The notes under the pieces: model-generated
What the model saw: only the letters and a program-made list of their open reading frames with translations
Told to the model about the DNA's origin: nothing
Database searches by the model: none
NCBI RefSeq assembly: GCF_001399755.1
Contig: NZ_LJCP01000014.1
Location: 124,001-188,000, forward strand
DNA: 64,000 nt
Direction: 5' to 3'
Origin: Thiohalorhabdus denitrificans
GTDB taxonomy: Bacteria > Pseudomonadota > Gammaproteobacteria > Thiohalorhabdales > Thiohalorhabdaceae
Position numbers and translations under genes: made by a program
Shown: positions 1 through 9,013 of the stretch, in pieces
Position numbering within the stretch: position 1 is the first letter of the stretch
Layout: every line of letters begins with the position of its first letter

Positions 1-236
1 GGGGTGTCCTCCACGACGTCGTGGAGCACGGCGGCAGCCAAGCAGGCGCCGTCCATGTGGAAGCCCGCCAGGATGCGGGCCACCTCGATGGGATGGGTTA
101 TGTAGGGCTCGCCCGAGGCCCGCTGCTGCCCCTCGTGGACGGCCGCAGCCAGCAGGTAGGCGCGATGGATGAGATCGACGTCTTCGGCGGGCAGGTAGGC
201 CTGGGCGGCCTCAATGAGCTCGTTGATGCGCAGCAC
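1..236 (-). CDS. spoT: Bifunctional (p)ppGpp synthetase/hydrolase, N-terminal part (partial)
   Basis: Only the first 78 or so codons are present; the gene runs off the left edge. The translation begins MLRINELIEAAQAYL and contains HEGQQRASGEPYITHP and the HDVVED motif of the RelA/SpoT HD hydrolase domain, which binds manganese and hydrolyses (p)ppGpp. The start is a GTG at 234-236; an in-frame stop lies six codons upstream, so no longer start is possible. It follows rpoZ by about 70 bp on the same strand, the order found in enterobacteria, and is probably cotranscribed with gmk and rpoZ. Family assignment is firm. SpoT rather than RelA is chosen from context and the conserved HD residues. Confidence 0.93.
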   Translation of the reverse strand, partial: MLRINELIEAAQAYLPAEDVDLIHRAYLLAAAVHEGQQRASGEPYITHPIEVARILAGFHMDGACLAAAVLHDVVEDT

Positions 237-304
237 GGCGGGGGAATTTCACTCGCTTCGGAAGGGGGAGGCCCCCGACGGGGCTCCCCCGGGGGCGCGC
301 GGTT

Positions 305-796
305 TCAGGGGCTCTCCTCGTCGGAGGAGGCGTCGGCGGCGCCCTCCTCGCCCTCCGGCTCCTCCTCCGCCGGGCCGGGCTCCTCGGGGGCCGCCTCCTC
401 CTGGGCCTCTTCGGCCTCCGGCTCTGCTTCCGCTTCGCCGGTACCCGCCTCGTCGGAGCCCGGCGCGGGGGCTTCCTGCCGGGTGCCGGAGGCCATGCCG
501 GCCCCCAGGGCCTCGGCGGCCTCGGCCACGGAGGACTCCCCCCGCATGGCCTCGCCGCCGTCGGGCAGGTGGACGCCCTCCAGCTCCTGGTCCACCCGGT
601 CCAGGAGCTCCATGCTGACCTGGCCGGTGGCGATCTCCCGCAGGGCCAGCACCGTGGCGTCGTCCTCGGGGGAGTCCACCAGCGGGGTGGCGCCATGGCT
701 CAACTGCCGCGCCCGCCGTCCGGCGATCAGCGACAGGTGGAAGCGGTTGCGTTTGGGGATTTGGTCCAGACAGTCTTCAACGGTGATGCGCGCCAT
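305..796 (-). CDS. rpoZ: RNA polymerase omega subunit with a long acidic C-terminal tail
   Basis: The first 70 or so residues match the omega family ([19 protein letters not shown], then RRARQL, then [11 protein letters not shown]). Omega binds the beta-prime subunit and helps assemble and stabilise RNA polymerase. The protein is 163 residues, against roughly 70-95 for most bacterial omegas. The extra C-terminal half, from about residue 100, is low-complexity and dominated by Glu, Ala and Pro with almost no hydrophobic residues, so it is probably disordered. It sits between gmk and spoT as in E. coli. The tail has the same base composition as its surroundings and shows no sign of a frameshift, because the core and tail are in one continuous frame. 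Confidence 0.93.
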   Translation of the reverse strand: MARITVEDCLDQIPKRNRFHLSLIAGRRARQLSHGATPLVDSPEDDATVLALREIATGQVSMELLDRVDQELEGVHLPDGGEAMRGESSVAEAAEALGAGMASGTRQEAPAPGSDEAGTGEAEAEPEAEEAQEEAAPEEPGPAEEEPEGEEGAADASSDEESP

Positions 797-859
797 GGAT
801 TCCTTGCCCTCTCCCGGAAGCCATCGGAAGAATCTGACGGGAAACGTATTACCTTACTC

Positions 860-1522
860 TCAACCCCCCGCTTCGTCAATTTTCCCCATCAGCCGGTCCG
901 CGAACACCGCAAGGGTCTCCCGGCGGTGGTCCAGCCGGCAGCGCTCGCCCCGCACCACCGCCACCAGGCTCCCCAGGGCCTCCTCGAACTCGTCGTTGAC
1001 GATGACGTAATCGTACTCGGCGTAGTGACTGATCTCCGCCTCGGCGTCGCGCATGCGGCGCTCGATCACCTCCGGGTCGTCCTGCCCCCGCCCCTCCAGG
1101 CGCTCACGCAGCGCCTCCCGCGAGGGCGGCAGAACGAACACGCTCACCGCGTCCGCCACCCGCTCGCGGATCTGGCGCGCGCCCTGCCAGTCGATCTCCA
1201 GGACCACGTCGCGGCCCGCGGCCCGCTCCGCCTCCACGGCCGCCCGGCTGGTGCCGTAGTAGCGGTCGAAGACCCGTGCATGCTCCAGGAAGGCCCCCTC
1301 CGCCACCTGCCGCTCGAACTCCGCCTCGTCTACGAAGTGGTAGTCCACGCCATCCCGCTCCCCCGGCCGTGGCGCCCGGGTGGTGTGGCTCACCGAGGCC
1401 ACCACGCCGTCCACGCGCTCCAGCAGCGCCCGGTACAGGGAGGTCTTCCCCGCGCCCGAGGGGGCGGAGAGGATGATCAGCAGCCCCGGCTGGTGGGGAA
1501 GATCGGCGGGTCCTTCGGGCAT
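860..1522 (-). CDS. gmk: Guanylate kinase
   Basis: 220 residues. It phosphorylates GMP to GDP using ATP in the cytoplasm. The P-loop SAPSGAGKTSL lies near residues 19-29, followed by SHTTRAPRPGE and GVDYHFV of the GMP-binding region, and EIDWQGARQI of the core. Length and order of motifs are standard for the family. It lies 18 bp downstream of yicC and 63 bp upstream of rpoZ on the same strand, forming the conserved yicC-gmk-rpoZ-spoT block. Confidence 0.97.
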   Translation of the reverse strand: MPEGPADLPHQPGLLIILSAPSGAGKTSLYRALLERVDGVVASVSHTTRAPRPGERDGVDYHFVDEAEFERQVAEGAFLEHARVFDRYYGTSRAAVEAERAAGRDVVLEIDWQGARQIRERVADAVSVFVLPPSREALRERLEGRGQDDPEVIERRMRDAEAEISHYAEYDYVIVNDEFEEALGSLVAVVRGERCRLDHRRETLAVFADRLMGKIDEAGG

Positions 1523-1540
1523 GACGGCCTCCCTTGGCGC

Positions 1541-2407
1541 TTACTCGATGTTCTGGGCCTGCTCGCGCAGCTGCTCCACCAGCACCTTGATGTCCACCAC
1601 CGTCTGGCTGATGGCGGTGTCCGGCGACTTGGAGCCGATGGTGTTGGCCTCCCGGTTCATCTCCTGCATGAGGAAGTCCAGGCGCCGGCCCACCGCCCCT
1701 CCTTCCCGCAGGACGCGGCGGACCTCGGCGGTGTGGGTGGCCAGCCGGTCCAGTTCCTCGTCCACGTCGGCGCGCTGCACCAGCAGGACCACCTCCTGCT
1801 CCAGCCGGTCGGGATCCACGCGCTCGCGCAGCTCGCCCAGGCGCTCCTCGAGGCGGTTGCGGAAGGCCTCCCGCACCTCCGGGAGGCGCTCCTTGATTCG
1901 GGCCAGGCCGGCCTCCACCCCGTCCAGGCGCTCCTCCAGGGCCGTACCCAGGGCCTGCCCCTCCCGTCCCCGGGCCTCCACCAGCTCCTGCAAGGCGGCG
2001 TCGAAGGCCTCCTGGAGGCGGCGCTGGGCCTCGCCGGCGTCCAGGGTGGCGGTGACCACCACGCCCGGCCACTTCAGAAGCTCGGCGGTGGACAGCTCGC
2101 CGGGGGTGCCCAGCTCCCGGACCGACTCCCGTCCCAGGTCCACCAGGGAGCGGGCCAGGTCGTGGTCCAAGCGCAGGCTGCCCCCGTCGCCGCCGTTGTC
2201 GGAAAGCCGCAGGGTGGCGTCCAGCTTGCCGCGCTGGAGCGTTTCCCGGGCCCGCTCGCGGAGGTGGCTCTCCAGACCCCGGTAGCCTTCCGGCAGGCGG
2301 GGATTCACTTCCAGGTAGCGGTGGTTTACGGTGCGCAGCTCCCAGACGGCCTGCTGCGGCCCCAGGTCCGCTTCACTGCGGGCGAAGGCGGTCATGCTTC
2401 GGATCAT
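1541..2407 (-). CDS. yicC: YicC family endoribonuclease
   Basis: 288 residues beginning MIRSMTAFARSE, the typical YicC N-terminus. It ends with the conserved block around DFLMQEMNREANTIGSKS and DIKVLVEQLREQAQNIE (DUF1732 region). YicC proteins have been described as endoribonucleases acting on small RNA. The central part is a long charged helical region. This is the first gene of the gmk-rpoZ-spoT group and begins about 210 bp from the divergent mltA gene. Family is firm; the RNase role comes from family knowledge, not from residues visible here. Confidence 0.93.
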   Translation of the reverse strand: MIRSMTAFARSEADLGPQQAVWELRTVNHRYLEVNPRLPEGYRGLESHLRERARETLQRGKLDATLRLSDNGGDGGSLRLDHDLARSLVDLGRESVRELGTPGELSTAELLKWPGVVVTATLDAGEAQRRLQEAFDAALQELVEARGREGQALGTALEERLDGVEAGLARIKERLPEVREAFRNRLEERLGELRERVDPDRLEQEVVLLVQRADVDEELDRLATHTAEVRRVLREGGAVGRRLDFLMQEMNREANTIGSKSPDTAISQTVVDIKVLVEQLREQAQNIE

Positions 2408-2444
2408 GCGGGAATCCTCTGCTGCACGGGTTCCGGCGGGGCGG

Positions 2445-2472
2445 TTGCCACCGCGACCGGGGTCCCTATACT
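2445..2472 (+). promoter_or_regulatory. Possible sigma-70 promoter for mltA
   Basis: TTGCCA at 2445-2450 and TATACT at 2467-2472 are separated by 16 bp in the 213-bp divergent yicC/mltA intergenic region. The -10 is a close match to consensus and the -35 a partial one. It lies about 150 bp upstream of the mltA start. This is a pattern match only. Confidence 0.35.
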
Positions 2473-2620
2473 ACCTGCTACGACGCCCCAGACGAAGGCC
2501 GGACCCGCAGCGGACCGCCCTTTTGCTAGCATGGGCGCCCGCCGTGGCGCCCCCGCAACCGTTTTCTCCGGTCCCAGCTCCCAATGGAGCCCCGGGCACG
2601 CCGGAGGAGGAGCCAGCCGC

Positions 2621-3841
2621 TTGAACGCCTTTTCCAGCCCCCGGATCGCCGGCCTGCCCCTCGCCCTGGTGGTCCTGCCGCTGCTGCTGGCGGGGTGCGC
2701 CCTGCTGGGACCCCGCGAGGAGTCGCCCAGGGAGCCCGGCGTGGGCCCCACCGTTTCCTGGTCCGAAGTGCCCGGTTGGGAGCGGGGCGTGCAGAGCGGG
2801 GCCTGGCCGGCCCTGCTGCGCACCTGCCAGCGGCTCGGCAGCACGCCCGAGTGGCGCGCCATCTGCAACGAGGCGGAGGTTCATCCCGAGCCCAGCCACG
2901 CCCAGGCCCGCTTCTTCATGCGCACCCGCTTCCTTCCCCGCCGGATGGTGAACGGCGAGGAGGACAACCGCGGCCTGATCACCGGCTACTACGTGCCCCT
3001 GCTGGAGGGCAGCCGGGAGCCCACCGATCGCTACAAGTACCCCCTCTATCGTCCGCCCGACGATCTGCTGCGCATCTCCCTGGAGTCCCGATTCCGGAGC
3101 CTGAGCGGGAAGCGGGTGCGTGGCCGGATAACCCGGGACCGCAAGGTGGTGCCCTACTACGATCGGGCCCAGATCGAGGGCCCCGCGGAGCCCCTGGCGG
3201 GCAACGAGCTGCTGTGGGTGGACAGCCGCGTCGACCGCTTCTTCCTCCACATCCAGGGCTCCGGCCGAGTCCGCCTGCCTGATGGGGAGGTGGTCAAGGT
3301 GGGTTACGCGGACCAGAACGGCCACCCGTACACCTCCATCGGCCGGATCCTGATCGAGCGGGGCGAGATCCCCCGGGAGGAGGTCTCCCTGCCCACCATT
3401 CGCCAGTGGCTGCGGGAAAACCCCGGCGAGGTCCGTTCCCTGCTGAACGAGAACCCCAGCTACGTGTTCTTCCAGATCCGGGACAATGACCTGGACGGCC
3501 CGCTCGGCTCCCTGGGCATTCCCCTGACCCCGCGCCGATCCCTGGCCGTGGACCCCGACCACATCCCGCTGGGGTACCCGGTCTGGATGACCACCAAGCT
3601 GCCGGAGGCCGATCACGGTGGCGGCCAGCGCCCTTTCCGGCGCCTGACCTTCGCCCAAGACACCGGCGGGGCCATTCGGGGCCCCGTGCGGGCGGACCTT
3701 TTCACCGGCCAGGGGGTCCCAGGGGAATGGCTGGCGGGGCGCATGAAGGACGGCGGCCGCCTGTTCGTGCTCCAGCCGGCCTGGACCTACGAGCCCAGCG
3801 GCACCCGCCTTGCCGGGGAGCCGAACGGCCCCGAATCCTAG
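2621..3841 (+). CDS. mltA: Membrane-bound lytic murein transglycosylase A
   Basis: 406 residues from a TTG start at 2621 preceded by GGAGGAGG at 9 bp. The open frame continues far upstream without relevant similarity, so this start rests on the ribosome site and the signal peptide. The N-terminus is a lipoprotein signal with lipobox LLAGC (Cys26). MltA features follow: [14 protein letters not shown], the [19 protein letters not shown] region, [15 protein letters not shown], and the C-terminal 3D domain with [17 protein letters not shown], which carries the catalytic Asp region. The enzyme cleaves peptidoglycan glycan strands to 1,6-anhydromuropeptides at the outer membrane. rdgB and hemW follow on the same strand. 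Confidence 0.95.
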   Translation: MNAFSSPRIAGLPLALVVLPLLLAGCALLGPREESPREPGVGPTVSWSEVPGWERGVQSGAWPALLRTCQRLGSTPEWRAICNEAEVHPEPSHAQARFFMRTRFLPRRMVNGEEDNRGLITGYYVPLLEGSREPTDRYKYPLYRPPDDLLRISLESRFRSLSGKRVRGRITRDRKVVPYYDRAQIEGPAEPLAGNELLWVDSRVDRFFLHIQGSGRVRLPDGEVVKVGYADQNGHPYTSIGRILIERGEIPREEVSLPTIRQWLRENPGEVRSLLNENPSYVFFQIRDNDLDGPLGSLGIPLTPRRSLAVDPDHIPLGYPVWMTTKLPEADHGGGQRPFRRLTFAQDTGGAIRGPVRADLFTGQGVPGEWLAGRMKDGGRLFVLQPAWTYEPSGTRLAGEPNGPES

Positions 3842-3911
3842 CCGCCGGATCCGGTCCAAGCCAGCGGAAAACCGCAACCTACCGAAGCGAACGCCAAGGA
3901 AGAGGGTTCCC

Positions 3912-4514
3912 ATGCAGGAAGTGGTGGTGGCCACCGGCAACGCCGGGAAGCTGCGCGAGCTCAACGAGCTGCTGGAGCCCCTGGGCTGGCGGGTCCGCCC
4001 CCAGGGGGACTTCGGCGTGGAGGGTGCCGAGGAGACCGGCCTGACCTTCGTCGAGAACGCCATCCTCAAGGCCCGCCACGCCGCGCGGGCCACGGGCCTG
4101 CCCGCCCTGGCCGACGACTCGGGCCTGGCCGTGGCGGCCCTCGGCGGGGCCCCCGGCATCTACTCCAGCCGCTACGCCGGCGCCGACGCCACGGACGCCG
4201 ACAACCTGGACAAGCTCCTGGATGCCCTGGCCGACACCCCCGAGGAGCGACGGGAGGCCTTCTTCCACTGCAGCCTGGTCCTGCTGCGCGGGGCCGAGGA
4301 CCCCTGCCCCGTCATCGCCGAGGGCCGCTGGCCCGGTCGCATCGCCCAGGCACCCGCCGGCGCGGGCGGCTTCGGCTACGACCCCGTCTTTTTCGTCCCC
4401 GAGCGCGGCGTGACGGCGGCGGAGCTGGACCCGGCCGAGAAGTCGCGCCTGTCCCACCGCGGCCGCGCCATGCAGGCCCTGCGCCGGCGGCTGGAGGAGG
4501 AGGCCCGCGGTTGA
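3912..4514 (+). CDS. rdgB: dITP/XTP pyrophosphatase (RdgB/HAM1 family)
   Basis: 200 residues from the ATG at 3912, preceded by AGGAAGAGGG. It hydrolyses non-canonical purine triphosphates (dITP, XTP) to the monophosphates, keeping them out of DNA. Family motifs are [13 protein letters not shown] at the N-terminus, [12 protein letters not shown] with [12 protein letters not shown] mid-protein, and [13 protein letters not shown] plus SHRGRAM near the C-terminus. The last codons overlap the hemW start by 4 bp, so the two are translationally coupled. rdgB-hemW adjacency is common in proteobacteria. Confidence 0.96.
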   Translation: MQEVVVATGNAGKLRELNELLEPLGWRVRPQGDFGVEGAEETGLTFVENAILKARHAARATGLPALADDSGLAVAALGGAPGIYSSRYAGADATDADNLDKLLDALADTPEERREAFFHCSLVLLRGAEDPCPVIAEGRWPGRIAQAPAGAGGFGYDPVFFVPERGVTAAELDPAEKSRLSHRGRAMQALRRRLEEEARG

Positions 4515-5665
4515 GCCCGCCCCGGCCGGCCGATCTTCCCCTGGCGGTGTACGTGCATGTGCCCTTCTGCCTGAAGAAGTGCCCCTACTGCGATTTCAAC
4601 AGCCACACCCGTGAGGGGACCCTGCCCGAGGCCGCCTATCTGGAGGCCGTCCGCGCCGAGCTGGCGCGGCGCGCCTCCTGGACCGGCGGACGCCGCGCCG
4701 CAAGCGTGTTCTTCGGCGGCGGCACGCCCTCTCTGTTCGGGGCCGACTTCTTCGCCGCCGTGCTGGAAGACCTGGACCGGGAGGTAGGCCTCGCCGCCGA
4801 CTGCGAGGTGACCCTCGAGGCCAACCCCGGGGCGAGCGAGGCGGGGCGCTTCGCGGCTTATCGCGAGGCGGGGGTCAACCGCCTGAGTATCGGCGTGCAG
4901 TCCCTGGAGGACGATTCCCTGGCGCGGCTGGGCCGCGTCCATTCGGCGGCGGAGGCGCGGGGGGCGGTGGCCGCCGCCCGCGAGGCCGGCTTCGACAACC
5001 TCAACCTGGACCTCATGTTCGGGCTGCCGGGGCAGACGCCCGAAGGGGCGGTGGCCGACCTGGAGGGGCTGCTGGCCCTGGACCCGGAGCACGTGGCCCT
5101 CTACCAGCTCACCATCGAGCCCAACACCGTGTTCGCCGCCCGGCCACCCGCCCTGCCCGACGAGGACGTCGTGGCGGACACCGAGGCGGCGCTGCGGGAG
5201 CGCCTGGCGGAGGCCGGCTTCGGCCACTACGAGGTCTCCAACCATGCCCGGCCCGGCCGCGCCTGCCGCCACAACCGCAACTACTGGGAATTCGGCGACT
5301 ACTTGGGCCTGGGCGCCGGGGCCCACGGCAAGCTCACCACCGCCGACGGCATCCGGCGCACCCGCAACTACGGCGGCCCCGACGCCTACCTGCGCGCCGC
5401 CGGGGAGGGGGATCCCGCCGCCGAGCACCGCGACCTGGAGGCGGCGGAGCTGCCCGGGGAGTTCGCCCTGAACGCTTTGCGCCTGACCGAAGGCGTACCC
5501 ACCCGCCTCTTCGAGATGCGCACCGGCCTGCCCGTCGACCGTCTGGCCGGACCCCGGGCCGAGGCGGAGCGCCTGGGCCTGCTGGACCCGGACCCGGAGC
5601 GCCTGGCCCCCACGGCACGCGGGCGGGCCTTCCTCAACGACCTGGTGCAGCTCTTCCTCGACTGA
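4511..5665 (+). CDS. hemW: Radical SAM haem chaperone HemW (coproporphyrinogen III oxidase-like)
   Basis: 384 residues. The radical SAM cluster motif CLKKCPYC is at residues 20-27 (CxxxCxxC), followed by [27 protein letters not shown] and [14 protein letters not shown], all HemW/HemN-like. The C-terminal HemN domain is present. HemW proteins bind haem and are thought to deliver it to respiratory enzymes; they lack the CNLCQ-type extra Cys of true HemN at the N-terminus. The start is TTG at 4511, overlapping the rdgB stop. The ferrochelatase-pathway hem genes lie 4 kb away on the other strand. Confidence 0.93.
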   Translation: MSPPRPADLPLAVYVHVPFCLKKCPYCDFNSHTREGTLPEAAYLEAVRAELARRASWTGGRRAASVFFGGGTPSLFGADFFAAVLEDLDREVGLAADCEVTLEANPGASEAGRFAAYREAGVNRLSIGVQSLEDDSLARLGRVHSAAEARGAVAAAREAGFDNLNLDLMFGLPGQTPEGAVADLEGLLALDPEHVALYQLTIEPNTVFAARPPALPDEDVVADTEAALRERLAEAGFGHYEVSNHARPGRACRHNRNYWEFGDYLGLGAGAHGKLTTADGIRRTRNYGGPDAYLRAAGEGDPAAEHRDLEAAELPGEFALNALRLTEGVPTRLFEMRTGLPVDRLAGPRAEAERLGLLDPDPERLAPTARGRAFLNDLVQLFLD

Positions 5666-5703
5666 TTCCTTCGGGCGCCCGTCGGGGCATGGGGGAAGCG
5701 CGG

Positions 5704-6126
5704 ATGCGGATCTTTGTGTACGGCACCCTGAAACCGGGCCACACCAACTGGGAGCGCGCCCTGCGCGGCCGGGTGGAGCATTGGCAGCCCGGCAAGATCC
5801 GGGGACGGCTCTTCGACCTGCCTCAGGGCTTCCCGGCCGCGGTTGCGGGGCCGGGCTGGGTCCACGGTGTCCTCCTCCACCTTCCCCCGGAGAGCCTGCC
5901 GACGATAGACGCCATCGAGGGCTACGCCCCCGACCGCCCCCGAACGGCGAATACCTACCAGCGCCTGGAGGTCCCCGCCTTCACCCCCGAGGGAGATTCC
6001 CTGGGCGAAGCGCAGGCCTACTTCATGGACGAGGAACGGGTCCGGAGGCTCGGCGGCACGGAGCTTTCCGGCGGGGAATGGCAAGCGCCGGCGAGCCCAG
6101 GCGGCCGCCCGGATGCCGGCACCTAG
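5704..6126 (+). CDS. Gamma-glutamylcyclotransferase-fold (GGCT/AIG2-like) protein
   Basis: 140 residues from ATG 5704, chosen over ATG 5689 because GGGGGAAG lies 5-8 bp before it and the protein then begins MRIFVYGTLKPGHTN. FVYGTLKPG is the signature of the AIG2/GGCT fold, and the acidic residue in the TIDAIEGY segment matches the usual catalytic Glu region. Members form 5-oxoproline from gamma-glutamyl substrates, but many bacterial ones have no proven substrate. The stop overlaps the stop of the convergent trmB within the 4 bp CTAG. Confidence 0.85.
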   Translation: MRIFVYGTLKPGHTNWERALRGRVEHWQPGKIRGRLFDLPQGFPAAVAGPGWVHGVLLHLPPESLPTIDAIEGYAPDRPRTANTYQRLEVPAFTPEGDSLGEAQAYFMDEERVRRLGGTELSGGEWQAPASPGGRPDAGT

Positions 6127-6827
6127 GCGCCTCCGCCCATCCGTCGGTAGTGCAGGTCGTAGACCTCGTGGCCGCGCAGCTCGCCGCGCGCCTCGAACTT
6201 GGTAGGGGGGCGGTCGGGGCAGCGGGGGGCGAAGGCGCCGGGACCGTGGACGTTGGTGAAGCGGGGATGCGCCTCCAGCGCCGCCACCATCCACTCGGCG
6301 TAGTCCGCCCAGTCGGTGGCCAGGAAGAGGTCCGCCTCCGGGGCCAGGCGCGCCGCCAGCAGGTCGAGGAAGGGAGCCTGGATCAGGCGCCGCTTCTTGT
6401 GGCGCTCCTTGGTCCAGGGGTCGGGGAAGAAGATGTAGCAGGCGGAGAGGCTATGCGCGGGCACCCGTTCGGCGAGGAAATCCACGCCGTCGGCCAAGGC
6501 CGCCCGGACGTTGTCCAGCCCGGACTCCTCCAGGCCCAGGAGCAGCTTGCCCACCCCCGGCGGATAGACGTCCAGGCCCACCCAGTTCCATTCGGGATGG
6601 GCCCGGGCCAACCCCAGAAGCGCCTCCCCGCCGCCGATGCCGATTTCCAGGGCCACGGGGGCCTCGCGGCCGAAGACGGCGGTCCAATCCAGTTCCGGTG
6701 GAGTATCGGGGATACCGTACCGGGGCAGCAGCTCGTCCAGGGCGCGCTGCTGGCCCCTGGTCAGGCGGCCCTTGCGCAGCACGTAGCTGCGGACGGGACG
6801 GGTCTGTCGGGAAGGGTCTTGGCTCAT
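6123..6827 (-). CDS. trmB: tRNA (guanine-N7-)-methyltransferase
   Basis: 234 residues from ATG at 6825-6827 (MSQDPSRQTRPVRSYVLRKGR). It makes m7G46 in tRNA from SAM. Motifs are VALEIGIGGGEALL (SAM site), NWVGLDVYPPGV, the signature YIFFPDPWTKERHKKRRL, and ATDWADYAEWM. Longer upstream frame is rejected because the family N-terminus RSYVLRKGR sits just after this Met. It overlaps the convergent GGCT-like gene by 4 bp. The upstream epimerase gene is on the same strand 44 bp away. Confidence 0.96.
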   Translation of the reverse strand: MSQDPSRQTRPVRSYVLRKGRLTRGQQRALDELLPRYGIPDTPPELDWTAVFGREAPVALEIGIGGGEALLGLARAHPEWNWVGLDVYPPGVGKLLLGLEESGLDNVRAALADGVDFLAERVPAHSLSACYIFFPDPWTKERHKKRRLIQAPFLDLLAARLAPEADLFLATDWADYAEWMVAALEAHPRFTNVHGPGAFAPRCPDRPPTKFEARGELRGHEVYDLHYRRMGGGA

Positions 6828-6871
6828 GGATCCTGGGAATCGAGGTTGCCGGAACAGGGCGCCCCACCCTA

Positions 6872-7795
6872 TCAGACGCGGGGGCGCGAGGGGCCCGGAT
6901 CTCCTTCCCGCAGGATGCCCCGCACCGCCGCCTCCAGATCGGGATGGGCCGGCGCCCAGCCCAGCTCGCGCCGGGCGCGTTCGTTGCGGCAACGGCGGGA
7001 TTCCTCCAGGAAGGACAGACGCATGGCGGACAGCTCGCGGTAGGCCGCCTCCGGGGTCAGCGGCGCGGGCAGCTCGACGCCGAGCACGGCAGCCACGGCC
7101 TCCAGCAGGGCGCCCTGGGCACGCTCCACGCCGTCGCAGGCGTTGTAGGCCCTATTGGGGCGTCCGTGCCTGAGAGCCGCCTCGATCAGGACCACCAGGT
7201 CGTCCACGTGGATGGTGCTGGTGTAGCGGGGCTCGGGCCAGGCCACGCGCAGGGCCTCGCCGGCCCGCACCCGCTCCAGGGGCAGCCGGCCCGGGCCGTA
7301 GATGCCGGCGACCCGGAGCACCTGGACGCTGGTCCCGTGGCGGCGACCGAAGGCCCGGACCCGCTCCTCGGCGTCGTAACGGCGGCGGGCGCGGTCGGTG
7401 CCGGGGCGGCGGGGGGCGGTCTCGGGGGTGGCCGCCCCGCCCCGGTCCCCGTAGACCCCGGTGGTGCTCAGGTAGACGAGGCGCTCCGGCGGGGCCGCCG
7501 CGAGCCCCGCCAGAAGGCGGGCCATGCGGAGGTCCCGGGCCTCCCCTCGGCCCGGCGGAAAGGCGCAAACCACGGCCCGGGCCCCCGCCAGGCGCTCCAG
7601 GCCGGCGCCGTTGTCCAGGTCGAGATGGAAGGGCGCCACCCCGGCCGGCCAGTCGCGCCCGGGCTCGCGCCGGCCGGCGCGCACGGGATGGCCCGCCGCG
7701 GCCAGCCGCCCGGCCAGGCGGGCGCCCACGTAGCCGCAGCCGGCGATGGCCACCTCCGGCCGGCGCTTCCGGGGTCCCTGTGCATGCGATACCAT
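6872..7795 (-). CDS. NAD(P)-binding SDR-type epimerase/reductase
   Basis: 307 residues from ATG 7793-7795. The N-terminal Rossmann motif is AIAGCGYVGARLAGRL; LVYLSTTGVYGDRGG supplies the Ser/Thr-Tyr region, and R(Y)DAEERVR supplies the Lys-equivalent position, which is degenerate. LRVAGIYGPGR and STIHVDDLVVLI are typical of extended SDRs such as E. coli YeeZ. Substrate is unknown. It diverges from the 2Fe-2S reductase gene with about 100 bp between starts, and precedes trmB. Assignment to the family is firm; no specific reaction can be given. Confidence 0.85.
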   Translation of the reverse strand: MVSHAQGPRKRRPEVAIAGCGYVGARLAGRLAAAGHPVRAGRREPGRDWPAGVAPFHLDLDNGAGLERLAGARAVVCAFPPGRGEARDLRMARLLAGLAAAPPERLVYLSTTGVYGDRGGAATPETAPRRPGTDRARRRYDAEERVRAFGRRHGTSVQVLRVAGIYGPGRLPLERVRAGEALRVAWPEPRYTSTIHVDDLVVLIEAALRHGRPNRAYNACDGVERAQGALLEAVAAVLGVELPAPLTPEAAYRELSAMRLSFLEESRRCRNERARRELGWAPAHPDLEAAVRGILREGDPGPSRPRV

Positions 7796-7899
7796 TTCCG
7801 CCACTCTACTTCTCGACTCGTTGTTGGAAACCGGTTGACCCGGCCGCCCTTCCCCGCGGGGAAGGGGCGGCCCCGCATCCAAAAAGGCAAACGGCTCCC

Positions 7900-8913
7900 A
7901 TGGCGTATACGGTCAAGCTGGAACCCAGTGGCAAGCAGTTCGAGGTCGCCCCGGGACAGACCATCCTGGACGCGGCCATGCATCACGGCATCAACCTCCC
8001 CTACGGCTGCCGCAACGGCGCCTGCGGGGACTGCAAGGGGAAGCTGGTCGCCGGGCAGGTGGACTACGGGCAGTACCAGCCCACCGCCATGAGCGAGGAG
8101 GAACGGGCCCAGGGTGCAGCCCTGTTCTGCCAGGCCCAGCCGCAGTCGGACCTGGTGATCGAGGCCTACGAGATCGACGACGCCAAGAAGACGGAGGTGC
8201 GCCGCCTCCCCTGCCGGGTCCATGACGCCCGCAAGCTCACCCACGACATCATGGAGGTCCGCCTCAAGCTGCCCTCGGCGGAGCGTCTTCAGTTCCTGGC
8301 GGGCCAGTACATCGAGGTGATCCTCAAGGACGGCCGGCGGCGGGCCTTCTCCATCGCCAACTCGCCCCTGCACGATGACTTCCTGACCCTGCACATCCGC
8401 TACGTGCCAAGCGGCGAGTTCACCGAGCACGTCTTTACCGGCCTCAAGCCCAAGGAGATCTGGAACTTCGAGGGCCCCCTGGGCAACTTCTACCTGCGCG
8501 ACAGCGACCGGCCCGCCATTCTGGTGGCCGGGGGGACGGGGCTGGGCCCCATCAAGGCCATGCTGGAGACCGCCTTCGAGGAGGGCCTGGAGCGCGATTT
8601 CCACCTGTTCTTCGGCGTCCGCGCCCGACGCGACCTCTACCTCACCGAGACCCTGGACCAGTGGCAGGCCGAGCACCCCAACTTCCGCTGGACGCCGGCC
8701 CTTTCGGACCCCGGGGAGGAGGACGCCGACTGGAGCGGGGAGACCGGCTACATCCACGAGGTCATCCCGCGCTACTACGACGACCTGTCGGGCCACGAGG
8801 GCTACCTGGCCGGACCGCCGCCCATGGTGGAGGCGGCCAGCGAGGCCCTGCAGCAGCTGGGCCTGGACAAGGACCGCCTGTTCTCCGACGCCTTCACCTA
8901 CTCGGTGGAATAG
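7900..8913 (+). CDS. 2Fe-2S ferredoxin-type NAD(P)H oxidoreductase (CDP-6-deoxyglucoseen reductase-like)
   Basis: 337 residues. Residues 1-95 are a plant-type ferredoxin domain with cysteines in YGCRNGACGDCKG and the distal FCQA. Residues 100-337 are an FNR-type domain with the flavin motif RRRAFSIANSPL and NAD motif VAGGTGLGPIKAML, ending with the FSDAFTYSVE typical of this group. Such proteins pass electrons from NAD(P)H through FAD to the 2Fe-2S centre and then to a partner, often an oxygenase or dehydratase. No partner gene is adjacent. The start is ATG 7900, where the ferredoxin domain begins directly. Confidence 0.9.
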   Translation: MAYTVKLEPSGKQFEVAPGQTILDAAMHHGINLPYGCRNGACGDCKGKLVAGQVDYGQYQPTAMSEEERAQGAALFCQAQPQSDLVIEAYEIDDAKKTEVRRLPCRVHDARKLTHDIMEVRLKLPSAERLQFLAGQYIEVILKDGRRRAFSIANSPLHDDFLTLHIRYVPSGEFTEHVFTGLKPKEIWNFEGPLGNFYLRDSDRPAILVAGGTGLGPIKAMLETAFEEGLERDFHLFFGVRARRDLYLTETLDQWQAEHPNFRWTPALSDPGEEDADWSGETGYIHEVIPRYYDDLSGHEGYLAGPPPMVEAASEALQQLGLDKDRLFSDAFTYSVE

Positions 8914-8935
8914 GGCCCCGAAAGGCAAGGGGCCT

Positions 8936-9004
8936 TGTGGGAGCGGCCAGGGGCCCCGACACTGGCTCCGAACCGGGGGATCGCGGCTGATAGCCGCTCC
9001 CACA
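8936..9004. repeat. Paired palindromic repeat (GTGGGAGCGGC type)
   Basis: TGTGGGAGCGGC at 8936-8947 and its reverse complement at 8993-9004 flank a short spacer. The right half is itself the palindrome CGCGGCTGATAGCCGC followed by TCCCACA. The same unit recurs three times at 62272-62400. It lies between the convergent reductase and hemY genes, so it may also help end transcription, though no T-tract is present. Confidence 0.75.
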
Positions 9005-9013
9005 ATAGCGGGG

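Noticed and set aside
569-2620. Long plus-strand open frame upstream of mltA
   Set aside because: It is antisense to rpoZ, gmk and yicC, all clear genes, and shows no protein-like similarity before the mltA signal peptide.
8914-9013. Intrinsic terminator between the reductase and hemY
   Set aside because: The palindromes belong to the dispersed repeat family and lack a T-tract in either direction.
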